Positions 45,679 through 56,740 of a DNA stretch of 64,000 bases are shown here, in pieces. The stretch lies in the NCBI GenBank assembly GCA_024114885.1, contig CP099419.1, forward strand, positions 1,116,001-1,180,000, given 5' to 3'. Positions within the stretch are counted from its first letter, which is position 1. The number at the start of each line of letters is the position of its first letter. The stretch is from Septoria linicola (taxonomy: Eukaryota; Ascomycota; Dothideomycetes; Mycosphaerellales; Mycosphaerellaceae). The notes beneath the pieces were generated by a model. The model was not told where the DNA came from and did no database searches. It worked only from the letters and a program-made list of their open reading frames with translations. Made by a program: the position numbers and the translations under genes.

Positions 45679-47356
45679 GCGTCCCGGTACGCACAACAGG
45701 GAATTCTAAGAGGAGAAGTGAGTGCGACGAGATGTTTCGCCAACGTACGCCATGGTCTTGACGGACAAGTTTTTTTTTCTGCAGCCTCAGGCGTCAAACT
45801 TCTTTCCAAGCCATCGAGCTCTGTTCACAGGCTTTCAAATGCACTACCTTACCAGGCTCATGGGATTGGCATTCAGTGCCGAATGGAACGGATAGACACG
45901 ATTTGAGCATGCGTTAAACTTCCGAGCATAGCGTACCAAATCGATGCATGTGGCTCACTTTCCGATCATGGAAACTCACGCACAGGCTGCCAGACACAGC
46001 CAGACTGCCGGAGGTGCATCATCAAGACTGACAGCGTCTATTGCTACAGAACAGTGCAGAGATCGTGCATCGAAAATCAGTTTGATTCGTTTCGTAGCAC
46101 AACACTTGTCCTTCGGCGTAAAGCAGCAGGAGTCCCAATGACCCATTTCAGATTGCAGCTTGGTATGAGCTGACGACAGATCTTGACCCCCAAAGGAGGC
46201 ATTGGGACACTATTCGGATTTTTCGCCGGAGGCGACACTAAATCGTAGTGGAAAGCAAGCTATGCCTTAAGCTGGTCTTCGCAAACTCAAGTCTAGTTCT
46301 AGACCGGACAAAACCTTCTCACCAACCACGACTGCACAGACTGCTGGGGCGTCATCCTTCGCGGAGCAGTAAGTGTAGGTTCGGCGTTCGTAGTGCAGCA
46401 GACCAATACCCCAATCAAGACAATGAACATTCTTGATCAGCTGATACGAAATGGATGCGAGCTTGGACTTGATCACTTGACGACAGTGGCGTTGATCTGA
46501 CCACATCCAGCGAGAGATCTCCGTTGTGATGACAACCACGGCGAGCGGGGCTGGGAGGCTCACAGAGACTCTGTGCCATGCATCACATACACTAGAGATG
46601 TGTACACATAAGCGCTGCATAGTGTCCGCAAGGTGACTTTGCGCAAACGACAGCAGCCGATGCTTCGGCATGCCGACGCGCCCTGGCCACGTACTCCAGC
46701 ACAAACGATGAACAGATATCACAAAACAAGATCGCAAAGAGTAGCATGCTCAAGGAATGAAGCATAAGCAGAATGCGCAAATCTGCCCAGTCAGGAATAT
46801 GCGATGCACAACAATGACTCGATGTGCCGAGCACACTGCATCTTCTCCAGTGATCACATCCACGTCCAGTAACGATACTTGCTACTTTACGATCAAGCCT
46901 TGACTGCTAGCCTGTGCCAGGATCTGGGAGTAATATGGCAAGACCCGCGGAACCACACATCCATACGACGTATCGACGGGCACCGAACAACAAGAGCACA
47001 ATCCTGAAAGCGCTATTGCTACATTCAGCTGCCGCGCATCTTCGTTTGATCTCTCTTTGCGTGACGGGAACGCGACAACTCCTGCTCCATGCATACAGAA
47101 TTGTGCTCAGCACAGGCTGTTCCCGCTGTTCGTATAGTAGCCGGCGCCATCCATCTGATGAACGAGGAGCGTCATTGCAATGCGGCCGCGCTGCTGACGA
47201 AAAGGGTGACGTCCACTCTGCGCATAAGTGCCGGATAGCAATGACTCGTCTAGCCAGGAACTATGCAGCACAACAACGTCATACAGAGAGGAAATATTGA
47301 GAGCTGAGCGAGCGCATTGAGAGAAGCAGGCTGTTCGGCTTTTCGCATTGGAGTGC
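45679..47356. other. gene-poor stretch
   Basis: A 156-codon minus-strand frame at 46737-46267 is the only long one. Its C-terminal half has even composition but no domain, and I could not find splice partners, so I leave it uncalled. Nothing else seen. Confidence 0.45.
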
Positions 47357-48385
47357 TCAGATGCTAGCGGTCATGCTACCAAAAGCTATTGCCCAGGCAG
47401 ATACGCCTCTAGTAGCGCTTGGATTTGGCATCCGTGATGATGGTACTACGAGTGAGTGTCTCCTTTGCTCTTGTGCACCTGCTTGTTCATCGCAGTTCTC
47501 TGCCGTCTGCCACGAAGCGTCCGAGTCCGATCCGGCTAGGTCAAGGCTGCTGACATCCGAGTTCGAGTCGCTAAGATCCTCCGCAAGTCTGCGAGCATAC
47601 TTGGTCAAAGTGGGCTCGAACGCGGTGTTAAGCGCGTCAATGAGGTCGTTAGCTTCTTCTTCTGAGACAGGAGAAGAGGTGGTCTCGGGGGAGGACCCTC
47701 CTGTGATGTCGGACAGCCTCGTGGGCTCCGGCCGAGACTCACTGGCAGTGTGGCAGAGATGGTTGTAGACCTCGTTGATATAGCCTGGCGAAGGGCCAGA
47801 CCACCTTCGATCCGCATGTCGTAGGTGCTGCATCAAACCTGGATCAATACTTCTGATGCCAGCATATGGTGCGGAAGCTTTCAGCTCTGCTACAGTGGGA
47901 TCTTGGGAAGCGCCTTCCCTGTGCTCCTGCAACGAGCCCGTGGCAGCATGAAGCTGGACAGATGAAGTGCCTCTTGCGGGACTGTGATCGCTGGCGACCA
48001 AAGACGGGCACGAACTGCTCGCGTCGTCGACCTCTCTGGGCCACTCGAATCTCGCGAAGTCCTTCAGGATACGGTCTGCCATCTGCTTGTACTCATCAAG
48101 AGCAAGATTGCTCTGTCGAAGCGGAACGTTCTGTGGGCTGTCCAGATGCGCGTGCGTAAGATCAACGCTGCCTCTGCGCTGGCACTCCATGTTGTCAATT
48201 GAACTTGCTGACTGTTCTGTGCGCGTGTCGTGCTTGTTGATATCGAGAATGTCTTCCTCAAAAGGCGAAAGACTGCGAGTCCGATGCCCAGCTTTGCGAC
48301 CTGCGTGATGAGTCTGTCCAGTGACAGTGTCGTCAGGAGTTTGCCAGCCAGCAATCTCTTGGACAATTGAAAGAAGGGGACCCAT
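47357..48385 (-). CDS. hypothetical, largely disordered protein
   Basis: An uninterrupted 342-residue frame begins at ATG 48385 with MGPLLSIVQEIAGWQTPDD. The protein is rich in serine, aspartate, glutamate and arginine, with probable disordered segments (for example TRLSDITGGSSPETTSSPVS) and a few short helical pieces such as EANDLIDALNTAFEPTLTKYARRLAEDLSD. There is no signal peptide or membrane segment. The frame's length, single-strand dominance and composition support a real gene, but I do not recognise a family. Its start is only 232 bases downstream of the methyltransferase's 3' end on the same strand. Confidence 0.6.
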   Translation of the reverse strand: MGPLLSIVQEIAGWQTPDDTVTGQTHHAGRKAGHRTRSLSPFEEDILDINKHDTRTEQSASSIDNMECQRRGSVDLTHAHLDSPQNVPLRQSNLALDEYKQMADRILKDFARFEWPREVDDASSSCPSLVASDHSPARGTSSVQLHAATGSLQEHREGASQDPTVAELKASAPYAGIRSIDPGLMQHLRHADRRWSGPSPGYINEVYNHLCHTASESRPEPTRLSDITGGSSPETTSSPVSEEEANDLIDALNTAFEPTLTKYARRLAEDLSDSNSDVSSLDLAGSDSDASWQTAENCDEQAGAQEQRRHSLVVPSSRMPNPSATRGVSAWAIAFGSMTASI

Positions 48386-48617
48386 TGTTTGTTCGAGTAT
48401 TTGCTACGTTAGATTCCTGTCAAACTTGGCGTGCACAGATACAGTTGATATATGCGAATGAGGGTCTCACGTGGTGGACATTGTAATGCAGTGAATACGA
48501 CATGAGAGAGAAGGTCGTGAAGAGAGATGAGAGGTGAGAAGAAGTCTGTAATGGATTTAGCATACCTACTAGAGCTTCTGTCGGAGTGAATGAAGAGTCG
48601 AGGACGTCTAGACAGTG

Positions 48618-49842
48618 TCATCTTCTTTTCCAAACGCTCCACCAGCAATGGACTTCAAGAGGCTCCTCGTCTGAATTCGAGGACCAGTCATCGAAGCCTG
48701 ACTCCTCACCTTGTTCGAGCAGAGTGAGGCCGATATCACTCATCGCTGTTCGAAAGTCTTCACGCTCGGCGGCATAGGCGTCCCGCAGAGGCATTTCCAC
48801 GACTACACGTGCAGAATCGCCCTCCGTCAGATGACACGATATCGCCTGGGCAAGTAGGCGAGGATGCTCTGGGGAGTATATTGGATCCGCTGCAAGTATG
48901 AGGGGGAACGTATGCGGCTCACCTCGATGCACACCATCGAGGCGAAAAGTGTCCGGTTGTGTCCAGTCAAGGACTGCACAGTCGGTCCTACCACCATACA
49001 GAGCGAGTGTGGCGACATTCGCCTTCGAATTGCGGTCCAGGTTGGGCACGATCTCGGGCAGGTCGGTCATAATGCACTGTCGACCAAGGATACCAGCAGC
49101 TGCCAGTCCGACTAGCCCGGTGCCCGAGCCAAGCTCTAGTATCATAGCATCTTGTGGTAGCCGGGGAAGAGTATGCTGCAGTGCAGCAACTCTTTTGGCG
49201 AGCAAGTATGATGATGCCCAAGTCTTCAAGCCGAGATCATCGCCAGTCAACGCGGGCTCGTGTAGCATTAGGTCCAGGTACCCGATAGTGACATCTGCTT
49301 CTGCTTGGACTTCGTTTGTCACTGCGATCCCGGTGCTGTGGTCGCGGGATTGCGGTGGAGCTGTTTGTAGAGGTATGGTGAAGGACCTGGTCAAAGAACC
49401 CATAGCAGTCCTTCCACTTCTCTCACTCAGTCGTTGTGCCGCAGTCTCCCATATGCATTCTTTCTGTTCATCATCCTCGATCCAAGCCAGTGGACTGGCA
49501 ATGATCTTAGTGAGGTAGGCGGGTACCCCTTCGCTTCGGACCTTTCTTTTCTTAGAGCTACCAGACAATGGGGTCGTGGTTGTGCCACCGCGGGGCGTTG
49601 CTTCCCAGGACGCTGGTTGGGAGCTCAGATCTGCGAGTGTGAACAGCAGAGTCTCTGCTTTCGGCCGGGTGTACAGCTGTGGCAGATCGAGGACTGTGTG
49701 GTGATCTCAGCTGATCTTTTCGTCACCAGCGCGGTAGCCGGGCTGTGCGCTTACCGTCAAGTGCGTGTTCTTCCTCCTCATCGCCATGGCCGTCGGCCAG
49801 GCCGAAATCGTTTGCAGTAAGTGTTGCTGCAGGTGCTCGCAT
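48618..49842 (-). CDS. protein-lysine methyltransferase, METTL21/Efm2-like
   Basis: Two minus-strand exons, 49842-49755 and 49693-48618, joined over a 61-base intron (GTAAGC to ACACAG), give 387 residues. The C-terminal two thirds is a seven-beta-strand methyltransferase of the Methyltransf_16 group: the SAM-binding motif ILELGSGTGLVGLAAA lies near residue 215, preceded by GLKTWASSYLLAKRV, with post-motif LDW and LAADPIYSPEHPRLLA. The N-terminal region (LDLPQLYTRPKAETLLFTLADL) matches the extension found in Efm2, the yeast enzyme that methylates elongation factors 2 and 3. The most likely role is methylation of a translation factor in the cytosol. The exact orthology is uncertain because several related enzymes share this layout. 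Confidence 0.85.
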
Positions 49843-50576
49843 AGCTTGAGCCTTGCGGTGCTGTTTCGAATTCCGAATATCTTTCGGTAGCAGAGCCGCG
49901 TCCGTGACGCTAGCGCGAGTCCAGATCGAGACTGGCGTCGATCTGCCCGGAATGCCTCAATTCTGCTCTGCTCCACTTGCTTGGGCAGCGTTGCATGTGT
50001 AGATGTCAAATATGCAGTCTGAAATCACCCTCATGCAATAGCACATGCAGGCTGCGAACTCCAACCAGCTGTATGCGGTGCTCGTCTGGTTTTGAACTTT
50101 GCAGCTTCGTACCTGCAGCTAGCAGACGTTTCGGAACAGAATTGCTTTGCTATTCTCGAGCTTAGAGGCGGCTTTATGGACATGCAATGTGCGATTGCTT
50201 CGATGTAGCTTCATGCAATAGCAGCTCCTGTATGAATGAAAGCAAGCACAGGACAGCCAGGTGTATGTGCGTCGCCTGACCCAGATGTTCCTGGCGAAAT
50301 TGTTTGTTCGTTCCTGCAGCACTGGCAGGAGAGTGCAGACGAAGGGTACCGGCCCGAAGTCTTCGTAGGCGATGTGTCGCGGTGCCGACGAACTGCAGTG
50401 ATGCTCAACAGTACTGCATAGCAGTGCCGTGCTGGCGTACAGTTACAATAGTATGCTTACAAACCTGTAGAGGACGACGGTGCTGTCTCACGCGGACGCA
50501 GATCACCGCTCACAGCGACTTGCGACCTGGTCAACAAAGCGATTTGTTGAATGGTGTCAAGTAACTTGGCGTGCGA
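49843..50576. other. intergenic, no gene seen
   Basis: Promoter side of the methyltransferase gene and 3' flank of VPS28, both minus strand. No protein-like frame. Confidence 0.5.
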
Positions 50577-51384
50577 TCACTCAAGTGTGGCCTTGAAGCC
50601 TTCGTACGCAGCGTTCAGGTCAAACTGCATATCTCGGGCCTGTTCTGGGCTCAGCTCTTCAGCAGCTCGCATCTGATTCAGAGTGATGAGCCACTGCACA
50701 ATCTTGCCTTTGTTCTCAAAGTCTCGATCAGTGACCCTGTTGACCGCCTGTATCGTATCGACTAGAATTGGATGCAGAGTGTCCTTGGACAGTATGTTCA
50801 TGCGCACAGCATCGAACAGGGTGATGAAGTTTTCAGAAGCAGATACGATGGCTGTGGCATTCGCAGCCCTCCCAGAGCCGTTGTTGCCAGCGGTGTGTGA
50901 GTTGGACGCCCGATGGATTTGAGAAGAGTTCCGAGTAGGCACGCTCTCAATGGTCGCGGGAAGACCAATCTTCAGTCGTTCTGTGGCTTTTGGCACTTCG
51001 AGCTAGAAAACAAGATCAGCATTACAGGACTGTCTTCCCTATGCATATACAACGCACTCCCCACTCGGCCTTGAAGCTTTCTAGACTACCAAAGGCCGCC
51101 TGCACGCTCTCCGCAGCTAGGTTGCTCTTGTACTGGCGGAGCAGTCTGTCGCACGTCTCGGTATACTCGGACTCCTTGATACTGTCCCTCAAGTATGCCT
51201 TTTCTAGTGCATCAAGAGTGACAATGATGCTATAGATTTCGGCCAGTGATTCGTACAAGTCCCGTTCGGCGGCTGTGTCGGCGAGCTTGACCTCTTCGTC
51301 CAAGTTGATGGTTGCGGTCAGGTTGCTCGATGGTGTGTAGCTATACGGCGTGGGCGCATACGCTAGCTGTTGTTGCGCGTACAT
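50577..51384 (-). CDS. VPS28: ESCRT-I subunit Vps28
   Basis: Two minus-strand exons, 51384-51058 and 51002-50577, give 250 residues, close to yeast Vps28 (242). The N-terminal ESCRT-I core begins after a short polar stretch: INLDEEVKLADTAAERDLYESLAEIYSIIVTLDALEKAYL, then YTETCDRLLRQYKS and FGSLESFKAEWGLEVPKATERLK. The C-terminal four-helix domain has FITLFDAVRMNILSKDTLHP, VNRVTDRDFENKGKIVQWL and ELSPEQARDMQFDLNAAYEGFKATL. Vps28 works with Vps23 and Vps37 to sort ubiquitinated cargo into multivesicular bodies. The 54-base intron uses a GTGCGT donor, a weaker variant of the usual GTGAGT; it joins GLEVPK in phase 0. The gene is divergent from NOC2 with 237 bases between start codons. Confidence 0.93.
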
Positions 51385-51621
51385 GTTGGCTACGTCGAAG
51401 CCTTCGCTGCCATGAAGACAGAGCTGTTGGTCTGCTCGATGTTGACGACGCTGTTCCTGCTTGTGCTCAAGCTGCGCGGCCGATTTCCGCATCGAGACGG
51501 ACGGACGCAGTGAAATTTTGGGGCCAATCTCAAAAAGTACCCAGCTCTGCCCAAGCTGCTGTCGTCCAACACCACATACGCGTGGTGCCAGACGTGATAT
51601 ATTCCTGCACAGGTCGCAAAG
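51385..51621. promoter_or_regulatory. shared promoter region of VPS28 and NOC2
   Basis: Only 237 bases separate two divergent start codons, so the promoters must overlap or be shared. Confidence 0.5.
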
Positions 51622-53865
51622 ATGCCGGTGAGCAAGGCGACCAAGAAGTTCCAGAACAGGCATCTGTCGGACACGCTGGAAAAGCGGAAGGGACAGAAGA
51701 AAACGAAGCAGCAGCAACAGCTCAAGGAACGCAAGAAGAAGCGAAGAGCCGAAGAGGCAGGCAAGGACCCAGAGAAAGATGGCAAGCCAACGACAAACGG
51801 GGCCAACTCGGCTGCGGCATCAGACGCCTTCAAGGACATGAGCGTCGATGATTTCTTCCAGGGTGGTTTCGAGGTGCCTGAATTGCCAAAGAGGAAAGGC
51901 AGCAAGAGGAAGCGAGACAGCGATGATGGTGCGTCTGACTCGGATGTGTCAATGGAGCAAGCCCCTGCGCAAGGCGACAGTGATGGAGACTCGGATTCGG
52001 AAAGCGACATGGGCGATTTCAAGGAGCAACTCGATCAATTGGCGAAGGACGACCCCGAATTCCACAAAGTGCTGCAAAAGGACGAGCCGGAGGTCTTTGA
52101 TGATCTGGACAACCTAGAGCTGAGCGAGGACGAAGAGGATGCGCCCAAGCGCAAGAAGCAAAAGAAGCGCGACGATTCGGAAGATGAGGCCGAGGGAAAC
52201 GAGCTGGACATGAAGACGGTCAAGAAATGGAGGGCAGCACTGCTGGAGCAACACTCGCTCAGAGCTGCCAAAGAGGTTGTCATTGCCTTCAGATCTGCTG
52301 CCCAGGTCTCCTCATCCGAAGCAGAAGAGAAGGAATTTAAATACTCAGTCTCCAACCCGCAGGTGTACCATGAGCTGCTCACCACTGCGCTCAAGGAGAT
52401 CCCAAAGGTCTTTGAGCACCATCTCCCGGTGCAGGATGCAAAGAACGGCAAGGTCCATGTCCAGACGGAATCAAAGAAGTTTAAGACTCTTGGGCCGATG
52501 CTGCGTTCCCAGATCTCCGGTATCCTTCACCTTCTGGATCACCTTTCAGATCCTGCGACATTACGACTCACACTCGGCTCCTTACTTCCGCTCCTGCCTT
52601 ATCTGCTGTCCTTCAAAAAGTTGGTTCGCGATGTGTCAAGGGCGGTGACGGTGGTGTGGTCATCCCACAGCAACACAGAAGCCACCCGTATCGCTGCTTT
52701 CTTGGTCATGCGTAGACTGACTGTCATTGGCGATGCTGGAATCAGAGAAAATGTGCTGAAGGCCACCTACCAGGCTCTCGTCAAGGGAGCACGGAACACG
52801 ACAGTGCACACTATGCCAGGAGTAAACCTGATGAAGAATTCGGCGGCCGAGCTTTGGGGACTTGCTGGTGGCGAAGGTGGCGTTGCCTACACTACCGCTT
52901 TCACCTTCATTCGCAGTCTGGCCATGCATCTGCGAAGTAGCATCACAAACAACTCAAACGAGAGCTACAAGACTATCTACAACTGGCAATACGTGCACAG
53001 CTTAGACTTTTGGGGCAGAGTGCTGGCCATGCACTGTGTGGAGGCGTCCTCACCGCTGTCAGCACTCATTTACCCATTCGTGCAGGTCAGTCTCGGGGCG
53101 CTGAGACTTATTCCAACAGCAACCTACTTCCCACTGCGATTCCAGATCGTACGCTCTCTGCTGCGAGTGAGCTTGGCCACTGGCACATACATCCCGCTCG
53201 CGGCGCCCCTCTACGAAGTGCTGAATAGTGCTGAGATGAGGAAGGCACCGAAGCCAGCCACGTTGAAGCCCCTGGACTTCAATACCACCATTCGCGCGCC
53301 GAAGTCATACCTTCGCACTCGCACATATCAAGATGGCGTGGCCGAGCAGGCTCAAGAGCTGCTGTCGGAGTTCTTCGTGATGTGGGCGAAAAATATTGCC
53401 TTCCCCGAACTAGCACTGCCAGGAACTGTGATGCTTCGTCGTTGGCTCAAGGAGGTCAACCAGCGTGGCAAAGGCAAAGGAGGTAACAAAAACACTAAGA
53501 TCAACAGCGCGATGCAGCTGCTGGTACAGAAGCTGGAGGCCAACTCCAAGTGGATTGAGGAACGGAGAGCAAAGGTGGAATTCGCACCAAACCACCGACA
53601 AGGTGTGGATGCGTTCTTGAAGGACGTCGGTTGGGAGAAGACGCCCTTGGGAGCGTATGTGGTGGGTCAGAGAAAGACGAGAGAGGAAAGGGCCAAAGTC
53701 ATCGAGGAGGGCCGCAAGGAGGAAGAGAGGAGACGTGCCAGTGAGAAGAACGTGAATGGTGGGGCGGAAGAGCACAGTGATAGCGAGGAAGGGGACGATG
53801 CCAGTGAAGATGGCTCGGATGAAGAGATGCTCGATGAGGATGAGCAAAAAGATGCCAGCGAGTGA
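51622..53865 (+). CDS. NOC2: nucleolar complex protein 2 (Noc2)
   Basis: A single exon encodes 747 residues. The N-terminus is strongly basic (KATKKFQNRHLSDTLEKRKG, then lysine/arginine-rich coiled coil), followed by DAFKDMSVDDFFQGGFEVPE and acidic serine/aspartate stretches to about residue 200. The Noc2 core follows: LRLTLGSLLPLLPYLLSFKK, VHTMPGVNLMKNSAAELWGL, NWQYVHSLDFWGRVLAMHC, LIYPFVQVSLGALRLIPTAT, YFPLRFQIVRSLLRVSLATG and YIPLAAPLYEVL. The C-terminus is again charged and acidic. Noc2 pairs with Noc1 and Noc3 to move pre-60S ribosomal particles from nucleolus to nucleoplasm. It is the longest intronless housekeeping gene in the window. Confidence 0.96.
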   Translation: MPVSKATKKFQNRHLSDTLEKRKGQKKTKQQQQLKERKKKRRAEEAGKDPEKDGKPTTNGANSAAASDAFKDMSVDDFFQGGFEVPELPKRKGSKRKRDSDDGASDSDVSMEQAPAQGDSDGDSDSESDMGDFKEQLDQLAKDDPEFHKVLQKDEPEVFDDLDNLELSEDEEDAPKRKKQKKRDDSEDEAEGNELDMKTVKKWRAALLEQHSLRAAKEVVIAFRSAAQVSSSEAEEKEFKYSVSNPQVYHELLTTALKEIPKVFEHHLPVQDAKNGKVHVQTESKKFKTLGPMLRSQISGILHLLDHLSDPATLRLTLGSLLPLLPYLLSFKKLVRDVSRAVTVVWSSHSNTEATRIAAFLVMRRLTVIGDAGIRENVLKATYQALVKGARNTTVHTMPGVNLMKNSAAELWGLAGGEGGVAYTTAFTFIRSLAMHLRSSITNNSNESYKTIYNWQYVHSLDFWGRVLAMHCVEASSPLSALIYPFVQVSLGALRLIPTATYFPLRFQIVRSLLRVSLATGTYIPLAAPLYEVLNSAEMRKAPKPATLKPLDFNTTIRAPKSYLRTRTYQDGVAEQAQELLSEFFVMWAKNIAFPELALPGTVMLRRWLKEVNQRGKGKGGNKNTKINSAMQLLVQKLEANSKWIEERRAKVEFAPNHRQGVDAFLKDVGWEKTPLGAYVVGQRKTREERAKVIEEGRKEEERRRASEKNVNGGAEEHSDSEEGDDASEDGSDEEMLDEDEQKDASE

Positions 53866-54049
53866 TCTCGCATGGCCAGTTCGCGCCTGCTGTACTAAGC
53901 TGACATCTAGTTAGTTCATTCACTAGTGCGGAAGCACGTTTCAGAAGCTTAATCTCACGGCAGGCACGCTGCGTACATGTTGGCTATTGGTCACATGCTG
54001 CATCTCATTCACTCCGCATCTCCACAGTCACCAACATGAACTTCTCACA

Positions 54050-55180
54050 ATGTCCAACTCTCGCCACCAACTTCGAACAACCTCTAACACTGCAACACAG
54101 TCGCGAGCTATTACCTTAAGTCCAGCTCCAGAGACCACGGCCATCCGCGGGTTCGTTGATACACTGGGTCCAGCAAGACCGAATCAACTTCTTGTCGTCC
54201 TGCGTTTCTCTCATTTGCGTCACTTCATTAACCAAGCAGTCAACGACAACCTGACTTCTCACTTGCACCGGAAACGAGGACGACCACCAGCCATGACAGG
54301 CACAGCTCTATCGAAGCGGTGCAGCGACTTGCGCCGGCGCATCAACGATAACGTCAAGGCTGCTATCGCCGAGGATTGGGATGCCTTGCACAAATGGTAC
54401 AAGCCTGTCAAAATTCACGAAGAAAGTGACGCAACTTGGGATGCCTTGTTGAAGCAGCAAGAAGCAGTCAAGGAGAGGGTGGAAACCGCTCGAAAGCCGT
54501 CTACCGATCCTGTTAAGAAGCTACACATCGTAAAAGCACTTCGCAACGAGTTCCCGAAAATCGCAGCGCAAGTCCCAGCGCCAGCAGAGTCGGAACCAGA
54601 ACCAGAACCAGAGCCAGAAACGCCCAAACTAGTCGAGAAGCCTTCTTTCTCTTCGTCTCCACTTCCGAGCTACGAAGCGACTACGGGCATGGCGCAGTCC
54701 AGATCTCTCAACTTTCTCACGGCCCGTCCGGTCGAAGATCCAGCACAATCCGCTGTCAAAAGACCATTTGCAACTCCAATTGACCGGAGGCCCATCAAGC
54801 GAGCGAAGCGAGAGGCAGCTGACTCCGACGATGACAACGATGGCGAAGACTCTGACGAAGAGACAAACGGCAAGGATGACGGAGACTTTGATCCGAAGCA
54901 AGAACGTGGTGAGCGTGCTGCCGCACGCCGCGAGCAAAAGCAGCGTAGCGATGACTCTGCAACTAAGGCACCCAAGAACGACATGACCGAGGAGCAGCTA
55001 CTACGACAGCACGAGGAGTTGAAAGCGAAGTTTCGCCTCGATCAGATTCAGATCTTCAAGCAGATTGCCATCCTCAAGAAGGACCCACAGAAGCATTGGG
55101 AGTTGCTCGAGGAGGAGCTCGAGATTAAGCTGAAGCGAGACAAGGAGAAGCTCAGAAGGAAGATCTTGGGTGCAGAATAA
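54050..55180 (+). CDS. hypothetical charged coiled-coil protein
   Basis: A single frame of 376 residues from ATG 54050. The first 80 residues are variable-looking; then LSKRCSDLRRRINDNVKAAI and DALHKWYKPVKIHEESDATW form helical segments. The middle has an EPEPEPEPE tract, a basic RRPIKRAKREA that resembles a nuclear signal and a long acidic run. The last 90 residues are a charged coiled coil ending LKRDKEKLRRKILGAE. A nuclear role is likely from composition, but no family is recognised. It follows NOC2 by 184 bases on the same strand. Confidence 0.7.
   Translation: MSNSRHQLRTTSNTATQSRAITLSPAPETTAIRGFVDTLGPARPNQLLVVLRFSHLRHFINQAVNDNLTSHLHRKRGRPPAMTGTALSKRCSDLRRRINDNVKAAIAEDWDALHKWYKPVKIHEESDATWDALLKQQEAVKERVETARKPSTDPVKKLHIVKALRNEFPKIAAQVPAPAESEPEPEPEPETPKLVEKPSFSSSPLPSYEATTGMAQSRSLNFLTARPVEDPAQSAVKRPFATPIDRRPIKRAKREAADSDDDNDGEDSDEETNGKDDGDFDPKQERGERAAARREQKQRSDDSATKAPKNDMTEEQLLRQHEELKAKFRLDQIQIFKQIAILKKDPQKHWELLEEELEIKLKRDKEKLRRKILGAE
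54592..54620. repeat. hexanucleotide repeat encoding Glu-Pro
   Basis: Near-perfect tandem copies of GAACCA lie inside the coiled-coil gene and encode alternating glutamate and proline. Such tracts vary in length between strains. Confidence 0.85.
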
Positions 55181-55231
55181 GCATGGAACAATCGTCACGA
55201 CCATTACGTACAGCTCGAGTGAGGATTAACT

Positions 55232-55524
55232 ATGGAGTCGACCAGAGGCTCAATCACGCACTTCAGTCGTGATGAAGGGGTAGCTGGCCCGACGGTCTTG
55301 AATACTGATTCGTTGCTGGGAGTGAGGGTCGCAGAGAGTCTCGGAGATTGCGATGCCTCAAGGATATACAGTTCCCTACTGTGGACGATGAGGAGCGTTT
55401 TCGAGACTTGCTGCGGCAGCGTGGCTTTCGCAGCGCGAAACAGAACACACAGAATGTGATGCTGATGAAGTATGCCTTTTCGGATCGCAAGAATGCTTTG
55501 CTGGCGCCTTCGAGCACATCATAG
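55232..55524 (+). pseudogene. small candidate gene with an apparent frameshift
   Basis: From ATG 55232 one frame reads MESTRGSITHFSRDEG and continues to about DCDAS (near 55360). From there another frame reads KDIQFPTVDDEERFRDLLRQ, RGFRSAKQNTQNVMLMKYAF and SDRKNALLAPSSTS, ending at TAG 55522-55524. Both halves look like genuine protein, and the switch occurs within a few bases of 55360, so a one-base insertion or deletion joins them into about 98 residues. It could be a sequencing error in a real small gene, a broken gene, or an exon whose upstream splice partner I have missed. No family recognised. Confidence 0.35.
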
Positions 55525-55797
55525 TAGATTTGCAGCTGAATTGGGCAAACTCACAATGGAATCAAATATCTCAGAACTACACGTGAAGTGAATTTGAAGG
55601 TCATGTCTACGTGTAACACCAGGCAGCACAGCCATAAATAGCGCGGAAGGATTCACGCTAAACATCCGTGCATCTCCCATGTGAAAGAGAAAGCGGCACA
55701 GTCCTCACTTAACTCTTCAACAACACCCAAGATTTCCAAAACACATTGCAAGCATTTCTTCCACCTCGCCAACAAGCTGCGAGGAGAAGAGACCACA

Positions 55798-56328
55798 ATG
55801 TCAGCACTCAAAGCAATCGCAATAGCCTCACTACTCGAATACGTCTTCCTCAAGCCCTACCTCATCCCCCAACAAGATGGCACCGACTTCATCGGCTACT
55901 GCCTCTGCATGTCGTTCCTAGCCTTCTTCGGCCAAATCTTCACAAACAAGCTCACAGACGAACAATGGGAGAAGACCAAGCGCACTGGAATCTACGGCGG
56001 GATTTTGGGTTACGCTTGGTTATTGCTCGGTGTCAAGCATGAGAACAGGCAGATTCATCATCTCTTGGTCGCGAATCTGGCGATTTTGGGAGGTGTGATG
56101 TTTGGTGCGTTTACGCAGCGAGGCAGGAAGGGTGGCAAGTATGGAGGTCGGACGTAAGTTGAGCAATAGTCTATTGCCACGATGTAGTGTACTAATGACT
56201 TCTGCAGACAAGGAGGCGGCGGAGGAGGAGGCTCCAAAGTGAAGACGTCAAAGGACATCGACTCGGTTCGGTTCGTGAAGCCAGGTCAGGCAGGCTGCTG
56301 TGGCCCGCAGGGCTTCGCGGTGGATTAG
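55798..56328 (+). CDS. small multi-pass membrane protein, unknown family
   Basis: Two exons, 55798-56153 and 56208-56328, joined over a 54-base intron (GTAAGT to TGCAG), give 158 residues. Four hydrophobic segments are visible (ALKAIAIASLLEYVFL, FIGYCLCMSFLAFFGQIF, GIYGGILGYAWLLLGV and LLVANLAILGGVMFGAF), with a basic RGRKGGKYGGR tail and a glycine run. The second exon ends in KTSKDIDSVRFVKPGQAGCC. The tight helices and basic loops suggest an endomembrane or mitochondrial protein. I do not recognise it; the splice signals and composition make a real gene likely. Confidence 0.68.
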
Positions 56329-56740
56329 AAGTTGACGCGAATCTACGGGATCAGCGTAATGCTCGATTAGCAGCAGCTCGAGGCGGAAACCAGGCCGCGA
56401 TCCTGAGTGCTCTATATCAGTTTGAGACTTCTTTATCTACGAGACTGGTGATGTTGTTGTTGTGGTGCTTAGAAACTACAACACAACGACGACCATGTTT
56501 GGGCCACAATCAGCAGATCGAGTATAGCACTTCAGAGCTGCTACCTCGCATCAAGCGGTCATATCCTGCTCTGGCTTATATTGTGCCAATAGACAGATCG
56601 CATAACTCAGTGCATTCGCCAGAGAGTAGAGTCTTCCACCTTTCTTGTCCTCGGCGCCGAACTTCATACTTCGCTCTCCATCACCTCTAACCTCAACACT
56701 TCTCCACCTCATAGACATCACCCGACTAAACATCTACACA
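56329..56740. other. short intergenic stretch
   Basis: 3' flank of the membrane protein gene and promoter of the DMAC1-like gene. Nothing else seen. Confidence 0.5.

Noticed and set aside
46267..46737. Minus-strand 156-codon frame
   Set aside because: Composition is fair but there is no domain, no splice partner and no clear start; left uncalled.
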